From contig CACYDK010000147.1 of assembly GCA_902773155.1 (NCBI GenBank), positions 1 to 12,227 on the forward strand: a stretch of DNA of 12,227 nucleotides. Direction: 5' to 3'. Both the position numbers and the translations under genes were made by a program. The notes below the pieces were generated by a model. That model made no database searches, was not told the DNA's origin, and saw nothing but the letters and a program-made list of their open reading frames with translations. This DNA is from an uncultured Ruminococcus sp. GTDB taxonomy: Bacteria; Bacillota; Clostridia; Oscillospirales; Acutalibacteraceae. This document shows, piece by piece, positions 8,050 through 12,227 of the stretch (positions within the stretch are counted from its first letter, which is position 1; each line of letters begins with the position of its first letter).

Positions 8050-8558
8050 CAGGAATCCCCCTCTCTGATGAGTTTTCTGCGAAGCTCGCTGCCGGCCGAC
8101 TGACAGTGCGTCAGGGCAATTGCCAGCGCGTCGGCGGTATCGTCGGGCTTCGGAACCTCCGGAAGCTTAAGGAGCCTCCGGGTCATCTCCATGACCTGCG
8201 GCTTTTTTGCTTTGCCGTAGCCTGTGACGGCAGTTTTGACCTGAAGCGGCGTGTACTCAAAAATGGGAATATTGTTCTTCCTTGCGGCGAGGAGTATAAC
8301 GCCTCTCGCCTCGGCCACCATTATCGCGGTTTTCTGGTTTGTTGTAAAATAGAGCCGCTCGATGGCCATAGCCTCGGGCTTAAAGGCTGTCATTATGGAA
8401 TTGACGTCGTCGTAAATAATAGACAGTCTTGTGTTGAAGTCGGTATCCGCTTCCGTAGTGACCGCACCGTAGCGGAGCGGCTTAAAGGAATTCTGATCAA
8501 AATCCACCAGTCCCCAGCCGACGATCGCGTATCCGGGGTCGATACCGAGTATAACCAA
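8049..8558 (-). CDS. ruvC: Crossover junction endodeoxyribonuclease RuvC
   Basis: RuvC resolves Holliday junctions by symmetric cleavage at a RuvAB-bound junction. From the chosen start the protein is 169 residues. The RNase-H-like fold carries the four metal-binding acidic residues: Asp7 in LGIDPG, Glu67 in AIERLYF, and Asp140 and Asp143 in the DDTADALAIALTH block. I prefer the TTG start at 8556-8558. GGAGG (8566-8570) lies 7 bases before it, and the product then begins MVILGIDPG like typical RuvC. Two in-frame ATGs upstream are possible: one at 8571-8573 has no ribosome binding site, and one at 8562-8564 is only 1 base from GGAGG. They would add 5 or 2 residues. It is the first gene of the long operon, about 37 bases downstream of the predicted transcription start. 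Confidence 0.95.
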   Translation of the reverse strand: MVILGIDPGYAIVGWGLVDFDQNSFKPLRYGAVTTEADTDFNTRLSIIYDDVNSIMTAFKPEAMAIERLYFTTNQKTAIMVAEARGVILLAARKNNIPIFEYTPLQVKTAVTGYGKAKKPQVMEMTRRLLKLPEVPKPDDTADALAIALTHCQSAGSELRRKLIREGDS

Positions 8559-8601
8559 GCCCATTCCTCCCATAGTAGCATATTACACATTATTCCGTAT
8601 C

Positions 8602-8630
8602 ATTATATCACAGCTTAATCCGGATATCAA
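8602..8630 (-). promoter_or_regulatory. Sigma-A promoter of the ruvCAB-ecf-truA operon
   Basis: On the minus strand a -35 box TTGATA (8625-8630) and a perfect -10 box TATAAT (8602-8607) are separated by exactly 17 bases. The predicted transcript start is near 8595, about 37 bases before the TTG start of ruvC. It lies just after the terminator of the preceding unit. No good alternative promoter was noticed within the tightly packed genes downstream, so it may drive all genes down to the left edge. Confidence 0.85.
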
Positions 8631-8677
8631 TAAAATTCGTATATACTTTTAGTTCAAAATGTGCGTATTCCCGCGCG

Positions 8678-8716
8678 AAAAAACTATACGCCTGCTCCAA
8701 AAACGGGGCAGGCGTA
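8678..8716 (-). terminator. Rho-independent terminator after the O-antigen-ligase-like gene
   Basis: An inverted repeat pairs 8708-8716 with 8687-8695 (9 perfect base pairs, TACGCCTGC/GCAGGCGTA), extendable by three inner pairs including one G-T, with a 6-base loop. On the minus strand the stem is followed by TAG and then a run of six T (8678-8683). It starts 11 bases after the stop codon of the membrane protein gene and separates that unit from the ruvC promoter. Confidence 0.85.
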
Positions 8717-8726
8717 CAGGAAAAGG

Positions 8727-10262
8727 TCATTCTTTTTTTGCGCAGCTTAAGGACAGCGCCAGCATAATAAACAGCAAGGGGGTTGTTATCGGGGTGGCGA
8801 TATTTACCACGCTCTGAGCAAGATAGGAGAACACCGGCACAGCGAATACTGCGGCAAGGGCTTTTTTCGACCTTACAGCCCTTACCAGCGCGGACGAGAA
8901 CAGCGCGATATACGCTCCCAATCCTAAAACTCCCGTGGTCACAAGGTAGTTCAAAAGCTCGTTGTGAGCACAGTTTGTAGAGCTGTCACCGTAGAGCCTC
9001 TTTAGCTCTCCGAAATACGGAGAGAACTGCGAATACAGTGTGTCGGGGCCGCTTCCGAACAGCATGCTTTTTATATCGGACCCAGCGAATATCTCGGCGG
9101 ATTTGCGCCAAATATAGCCTCTGTGCGTACCCCATTTATCCGAAAAACGGAAGTATGACATAGCGCCGTCAAGCGGCGTTTCGGCGTCGATAAAGGTGAA
9201 ATACACAAACGCTCCAAGAACTACCAGAACCGTAAAAGCGACCGCCGAAACGATTACAACAGTAAAAGCCTTTGGCAAGGTCGAGCCGCCGAAGCGAAGG
9301 CACAGCAAAGCGGAAAAAGCAAATACTCCGAGCAGTATAAAGGACAGCGGATCGTACACAAAAAATCTTTGGATCGCGCCGAGCTCCTTTGAGCCGCCTC
9401 CGAAAACGAGCGCGAACAGCCCGAAAAGCTTAGCGAAAATCAGCATCACCGAAAGAGAAACAAAGAGGTCGCGAAGCTTGGAGCTGTTTTTAGAATACAG
9501 AATCAAAGCGAACGCTGCCGCCGCCGAGAGCCCGAGAATACCGCTCTCGCTGTCGGCGCAGAGCATGGCCGAAAAGCCCAGCCCCGAAGCCGTAAGATAA
9601 AGATATCTGAGCGGTCCCGCGGTGTTGATGAACAGCATAAAAAACAGCGAGACGCTGAGGCAGCAGTAGCACGACATAATGTTCTTGTTACCGATAGTGG
9701 AGATGAAATCGTTCACGATTTTATCTGAATAGCCGCTGAACATCGACAGCGGGTCGATATAGAAGAAATTAAGCGCGGCCAGCAGAAAAACCGCCGATGA
9801 GCACACAGCAAAGGCCGCGAAAACATAGTCCTTGAACACAAACGACCGCGATATGATAATATAAATCAGGAAATAGATAATCATCAGGAGAAGGCCGTTG
9901 TTTCGCCCCTGATTTCCGGTAAGGCTGTCCAGCGGATAACCCGAAAAAACGGTCGATATCACATAGCACAGCACCAGCGCGCCGAAGGCGATATCAGTCG
10001 CGCCAAGCTCCCGGTACCATGGCTTTTTTCCGGGCTCGGGATTCCTTTCCCTGTCGGAAAGGCTCACAAGCAGAACTATACCCTCGCCGAAAATCAGCAT
10101 AAGAGAAAGCACGATAAACAAATAGAGCTTATCGTGGCGTATGTTTGAATACTGCTGTGTAAAAAACAGCGGAAACAAGGTAAACATCAATACCAGATAA
10201 TAGTTTACCAGGGCGTTTTTTACTCGGTATTTTGCCGCGGGAGCGGCTTTCTTTTTTGACAT
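8727..10262 (-). CDS. O-antigen ligase / Wzy-C superfamily polytopic membrane protein
   Basis: This 511-residue protein has about 12 hydrophobic segments (for example near residues 20-36, 45-67, 90-108, 123-140, 145-169, 197-213, 241-257, 264-287, 305-324, 332-356, 443-462 and 470-505). A large loop lies between about 357 and 440. The loop carries the landmarks of the family: RGYIWRKS (381-388) with its arginine, the LFGSGPDT block (401-408), and AHNELLNYLVTTGVLGL (432-448) with the conserved histidine. GNKNIMS (191-197) matches the family's GNxN motif, and SESGILGL (238-245) the serine/glycine block ahead of a helix. Such proteins transfer or polymerise lipid-linked glycans on the outer membrane face. 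If the host is Gram-positive, LPS is not the acceptor; a cell-surface polysaccharide or glycoprotein is the inference. There are no glycosyltransferase neighbours. It has its own promoter and terminator, with GGTGAT about 4 bases before the ATG. Confidence 0.85.
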   Translation of the reverse strand: MSKKKAAPAAKYRVKNALVNYYLVLMFTLFPLFFTQQYSNIRHDKLYLFIVLSLMLIFGEGIVLLVSLSDRERNPEPGKKPWYRELGATDIAFGALVLCYVISTVFSGYPLDSLTGNQGRNNGLLLMIIYFLIYIIISRSFVFKDYVFAAFAVCSSAVFLLAALNFFYIDPLSMFSGYSDKIVNDFISTIGNKNIMSCYCCLSVSLFFMLFINTAGPLRYLYLTASGLGFSAMLCADSESGILGLSAAAAFALILYSKNSSKLRDLFVSLSVMLIFAKLFGLFALVFGGGSKELGAIQRFFVYDPLSFILLGVFAFSALLCLRFGGSTLPKAFTVVIVSAVAFTVLVVLGAFVYFTFIDAETPLDGAMSYFRFSDKWGTHRGYIWRKSAEIFAGSDIKSMLFGSGPDTLYSQFSPYFGELKRLYGDSSTNCAHNELLNYLVTTGVLGLGAYIALFSSALVRAVRSKKALAAVFAVPVFSYLAQSVVNIATPITTPLLFIMLALSLSCAKKE

Positions 10263-10294
10263 AATATCACCGATCGGTCACATAATAATTAGAG

Positions 10295-10319
10295 CGACAC
10301 CGTAAGCTTTGCGGCGTCG
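10295..10319 (-). promoter_or_regulatory. Hairpin at the predicted 5' end of the O-antigen-ligase-like mRNA
   Basis: Minus-strand CGACGCCG (10312-10319) can pair with CGGTGTCG (10295-10302), 8 pairs with one G-U, around a 9-base loop. The predicted transcript start is at about 10318, so the hairpin would sit almost at the 5' terminus of the message, about 33 bases from the start codon. A 5'-terminal stem could protect the mRNA from decay; that role is an inference. Confidence 0.45.
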
Positions 10320-10322
10320 TAC

Positions 10323-10337
10323 TAAGTATAATACTTA
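10323..10337. promoter_or_regulatory. 15-bp palindrome overlapping the -10 box (candidate operator)
   Basis: TAAGTAT-A-ATACTTA is a perfect 7-bp inverted repeat around one central base. It covers the -10 box (10325-10330) of the promoter in front of the O-antigen-ligase-like gene. The position suits a repressor site. Partial AT-richness of -10 regions makes chance symmetry possible, and no regulator gene is in the window. Confidence 0.4.
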
Positions 10338-10353
10338 ACCGGGATTATGTCAA
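10325..10353 (-). promoter_or_regulatory. Consensus sigma-A promoter of the O-antigen-ligase-like gene
   Basis: On the minus strand a perfect -35 box TTGACA (10348-10353) and a -10 box TATACT (10325-10330) are separated by exactly 17 bases. The predicted start is near 10318, giving a 5' leader of about 55 bases. The -35 box contains the TGA stop codon of the upstream lipoprotein gene (10350-10352), so the two genes can be expressed separately even though they lie in tandem. Confidence 0.82.
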
Positions 10354-10703
10354 TTTCCGTTAAGCGTGATATTTCCGCCGTTATAGCCGAGCTTAAGCCT
10401 GTTATTTTTCAGGCTGTAGTCAAAAAAATAGGGCTGACCGTCGGATTTGTTAAAAATCAATATCCGCTTACTATCTATGGTTCCGAGCCCCCTGAGCCTT
10501 ACGTCGGCCTTTTTATCGAAACTTTTTATCCTAAAAACGGCGGTATCATCCTTAAAGAAAAGCTCCGCGCTGCTTCCGCTTTGGAGCGTTGCCGACCATT
10601 TTTTCATCCGGATAATATCGGCAATATTCTCAGCGGACTGCGTACAGGAGGTCATTATAACCGCGGCGACAACCGCTGAAACCAGCATTTTGACAAACCT
10701 CAA
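10350..10703 (-). CDS. Small putative lipoprotein of unknown function
   Basis: The product is about 117 residues from the chosen start. It has a basic n-region (MRFVK), a hydrophobic core (MLVSAVVAAVIM) and a lipobox-like MTSC, whose cysteine (residue 20) would be lipidated. The rest is polar, with alternating strand-like segments ending in NNRLKLGYNGGNITLNGN. This resembles the small lipocalin-like beta domains common in clostridial lipoproteins (DUF5640-like), but the match is weak and I assign no function. I prefer the TTG at 10701-10703, with AGGTGA about 5 bases upstream. A GTG at 10710-10712 would add three residues (MRA) but has no properly spaced ribosome binding site; an ATG lies five codons into the predicted protein. 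It is divergent from the DUF2804 gene and lies upstream of the O-antigen-ligase-like gene on the same strand. Confidence 0.68.
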   Translation of the reverse strand: MRFVKMLVSAVVAAVIMTSCTQSAENIADIIRMKKWSATLQSGSSAELFFKDDTAVFRIKSFDKKADVRLRGLGTIDSKRILIFNKSDGQPYFFDYSLKNNRLKLGYNGGNITLNGN

Positions 10704-10742
10704 CGCTCTCACCTCACCATAAAATGTATGACTCTACAAACC

Positions 10743-10771
10743 GTCATATAACTATTTTACAGTTTTGTTAA
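10743..10771 (-). promoter_or_regulatory. Possible weak promoter of the lipoprotein gene
   Basis: On the minus strand TTAACA (10766-10771) and TATGAC (10743-10748) are separated by 17 bases, giving a start near 10736. The match to consensus is modest (5 of 6 and 4 of 6), and the region is AT-rich, so other placements are possible. The divergent gene layout requires some promoter in this interval. Confidence 0.35.
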
Positions 10772-10776
10772 TTTTC

Positions 10777-10806
10777 TTGCCCGGTCAATACCTCTTGGGT
10801 TATAAT
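10777..10806 (+). promoter_or_regulatory. Promoter of the DUF2804 gene
   Basis: A perfect -10 box TATAAT (10801-10806) is preceded at 18 bases by TTGCCC (10777-10782, 4 of 6 matches to the -35 consensus). The predicted start is near 10813, leaving a leader of about 24 bases before the TTG start codon. It lies back to back with the lipoprotein gene. Confidence 0.65.
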
Positions 10807-10836
10807 GGTTAATCTCTGACGACAGGATGTGATAAA

Positions 10837-11838
10837 TTGCAGAAAACCATAGAGAAAACCAAAAAAATTTTTAACGATAAAGGGGAAATAACCTTCGGCG
10901 GATGGTCGAGGTTTCCGCTTTTTGAATACAATAAAAACGATTATCCGCAGAAGATAAAGCTGACCGAAAAGGACTGCTACTATATCACCGACGGAAAAAT
11001 CGGATTCTACCTCGCGGTTGAGACCGCCGGACTGGAGCTGACTGTTAGGCTTATGCTCTGCGACTATGCGCGCGGCGAGATTTACAGCGACAGCGTAAAC
11101 CGAAAGTTCCTGCTGGATATGCCCGTTCTACCCGAGTCCGGCACACTGGGCGAGTTTTCATATAAAGATAAAAGGATAGCTCTCACCCTCACAAACACCT
11201 TTGAGGGGCGGTATATCAAGTGCGATTTCATAGATTTCAACAACTACAAAAACCTTTTTGTAAAGGTGCTCGTAAAAAAGACCTCGGGCGAGAGTATGAA
11301 CACGATCGCGCCGTTCGACGCCTCGCCGAAAAGCTTTTATCTAAAACGCTTTGCTCCGAAGTTCTCGGCCTCGGGCGTTATCCGCTTAGGAGGCACGGAC
11401 TATAACCTCAGCGACCTTTGCTGTCCGGTATATCTCGACTGGAGCCGGTACTCCTTTCCGAGAAGGCAGAAGGCGCAGTTCCTGTCGGGGCTCGCTTATA
11501 CCGGCGGCAGAAAAATCGCCGTTAACCTCGCTTCAAGGCTGGGAAATAACGCCAAAGGAAGCGAAAACTGCTACTTCATCGGCGACAAGCTTTATAAATT
11601 CGGCCGTCTTGCCGTAAGCGGCGACGAGAAAAACCCCGAAAGCGAGTGGAGCTTTACGTCTCCGGACGGAACAGACAGCATAGTTTTTACACCGAAAAAA
11701 ACTGACGCGGGGGTTCTCGCCTGCAAATGTGAGAGAATGAACGCGGTTTTCGGCACGATCAGCGGAACGCTCGTAAATGAGGACGAAAAGCTGGAGCTTA
11801 AAGACCTCCCCTCTCACCTGCTTTTTGCGCAATTGTAA
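10837..11838 (+). CDS. DUF2804 family protein
   Basis: This 333-residue soluble protein has no signal peptide or membrane helix. It matches the DUF2804 family through several ordered blocks. An N-terminal FNDKGEITFGGWSRFPLFEY (12-31) is followed by a beta-rich first half. Then come PVYLDWSRYSFPRR (197-210), where the family has a conserved D-W-G/S-R; VNLASRLGNN (229-238) followed by SEN (242-244); WSFTSPDG (271-278); and FGTISG (305-310). The family is widespread but has no established biochemical function; structural resemblance to lipocalin-like hydroxyneurosporene-synthase-type beta folds has been suggested, and I do not assign activity. The start is TTG at 10837, supported by AGGATGTG (10824-10831) upstream; the ATG at 10827 is followed at once by a stop. 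It is monocistronic, with its own promoter and terminator. Confidence 0.85.
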   Translation: MQKTIEKTKKIFNDKGEITFGGWSRFPLFEYNKNDYPQKIKLTEKDCYYITDGKIGFYLAVETAGLELTVRLMLCDYARGEIYSDSVNRKFLLDMPVLPESGTLGEFSYKDKRIALTLTNTFEGRYIKCDFIDFNNYKNLFVKVLVKKTSGESMNTIAPFDASPKSFYLKRFAPKFSASGVIRLGGTDYNLSDLCCPVYLDWSRYSFPRRQKAQFLSGLAYTGGRKIAVNLASRLGNNAKGSENCYFIGDKLYKFGRLAVSGDEKNPESEWSFTSPDGTDSIVFTPKKTDAGVLACKCERMNAVFGTISGTLVNEDEKLELKDLPSHLLFAQL

Positions 11839-11843
11839 AACAG

Positions 11844-11875
11844 ACCGGCTCAGCTTGAGCCGGTTTCGTCTTTTT
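11844..11875 (+). terminator. Rho-independent terminator after the DUF2804 gene
   Basis: A perfect 9-bp stem (ACCGGCTCA at 11844-11852, TGAGCCGGT at 11856-11864) with a 3-base loop is followed by TT-CGTC-TTTTT. It begins 5 bases after the stop codon. The opposite strand has only a short T run after the stem, so it acts mainly on the plus strand. Confidence 0.8.
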
Positions 11876-11885
11876 AAGAGGATGA

Positions 11886-12227
11886 TGCTGTCGTGCGGAC
11901 GCTGTTATTGACCTTGACGGCACTATGCTCGGCGAGACCGTCGCATTTAAAAACGGCAAAAATGTGTATTATTCCGAGCCTTATCCCGTTCCTGTCCTTG
12001 ATTTTACAAAGGAAACAGACTATAATGACAGAGAACGGTATGAGAACGAGAAGGGTTATCCCTACGTCAACGAGTATGTTACCGATAACACCGAGGACAG
12101 CAAGACCGTAGTTTTCAACGGCGTTAAGCATATGGATTTCACCGGCCTTCCGCTGATCTCGCCCTTCATTGCCGGTATGCTCGGCAGCGGTAGCCGACAT
12201 ATACTATATCGGGTCGGTGGAAAACAA
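11886..12227 (+). pseudogene. C-terminal remnant of an alpha/beta hydrolase (dienelactone hydrolase / PAF-acetylhydrolase-like), apparently decayed
   Basis: This frame is open from just after an in-frame stop at 11883-11885 to the window end (114 codons). It reads RADAVIDLDGTMLGE near its start and GVKHMDFTGLPLISPFIAGM near its end. These resemble the last third of alpha/beta hydrolases of the dienelactone hydrolase/PAF-acetylhydrolase type: a strand ending in L-D-G, a central PVPVLDF strand, then the catalytic histidine (codon 12129-12131) in a HM-x-F context. The part that should hold the G-x-S-x-G nucleophile is absent; the DUF2804 terminator stands directly in front. After about 12189 the frame turns into unlikely sequence, while the next frame reads VADIYYIGSVEN, which fits the expected family ending, so a frameshift is inferred. 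No ribosome binding site or promoter is seen. The family call comes from remembered patterns and is moderate. Confidence 0.5.

Noticed and set aside
8708-8738. Possible plus-strand terminator (stem 8687-8716 followed by T run at 8731-8738)
   Set aside because: The T run is 15 bases away from the stem and lies in the lysine codons at the end of the minus-strand gene; no plus-strand gene precedes it.
10269-10278. Perfect 10-bp palindrome ACCGATCGGT over the ribosome binding site of the O-antigen-ligase-like gene
   Set aside because: As RNA it can form only a 3-bp stem with a 4-base loop, too weak to hide the ribosome binding site; as a DNA site it is short enough to occur by chance.
11874-12200. 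Minus-strand reading frame of 108 codons with a hydrophobic middle
   Set aside because: It lies antisense to the hydrolase remnant, has no ribosome binding site before its ATG, crosses the last T run of the DUF2804 terminator, and its hydrophobicity is explained as the complement of the acidic/aromatic plus-strand frame.
1-12227. CRISPR arrays, insertion sequences, tRNA/rRNA genes, toxin-antitoxin or phage-defence modules
   Set aside because: No regularly spaced repeats, transposase-like frames, RNA gene folds or defence-type protein motifs were seen on either strand.

Overview
The window looks like a chromosomal segment of a low-to-mid GC, Gram-positive Clostridia-type bacterium, probably of the Ruminococcaceae/Oscillospiraceae kind. 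This rests on the set of families present (EcfA1-EcfA2-EcfT with no S component beside them, a DUF5711 protein next to CvpA, RuvC-RuvA-RuvB, a DUF2804 protein), GGAGG-type ribosome binding sites and well-formed sigma-A promoters. The lineage is an inference from family content, not from a marker gene. I see no rRNA or tRNA gene, CRISPR array, insertion sequence or phage gene.

Positions 1-8630 (minus strand) form one very compact transcription unit. A near-consensus promoter (TTGATA-17-TATAAT, 8602-8630) precedes ruvC, ruvA and ruvB (Holliday-junction processing), a class I RNA-type methyltransferase, ecfA1, ecfA2 and ecfT (energy-coupling module of an ECF vitamin/metal transporter), truA (tRNA pseudouridine synthase), a membrane-anchored DUF5711 protein, a CvpA-family membrane protein, and a CDP-alcohol phosphatidyltransferase that runs off the left edge. 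Gene spacings run from 4-base overlaps to 18 bases. The ecfA1/ecfA2/ecfT/truA junctions are all ATGA overlaps, which suggests strong translational coupling.

Positions 8678-10712 (minus strand) hold a short lipoprotein of unknown function and, downstream, a large polytopic membrane protein of the O-antigen ligase/Wzy-C superfamily. The membrane protein has its own strong promoter, whose -35 box contains the stop codon of the lipoprotein gene. A near-perfect palindrome overlaps the -10 box and a hairpin sits at the predicted 5' end of the transcript. A rho-independent terminator closes the unit just upstream of the ruvC promoter.

Positions 10713-12227 (plus strand) hold a divergently transcribed DUF2804 gene with promoter, TTG start and terminator. 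After the terminator comes what looks like the C-terminal remnant of an alpha/beta hydrolase (dienelactone hydrolase/PAF-acetylhydrolase-like), lacking its nucleophile half and apparently frameshifted near its end.

Most of the window is housekeeping. I did not find a convincing undescribed system. The points most worth a second look are the regulatory architecture in front of the O-antigen-ligase-like gene, its pairing with the lipoprotein, and the decayed hydrolase fragment.
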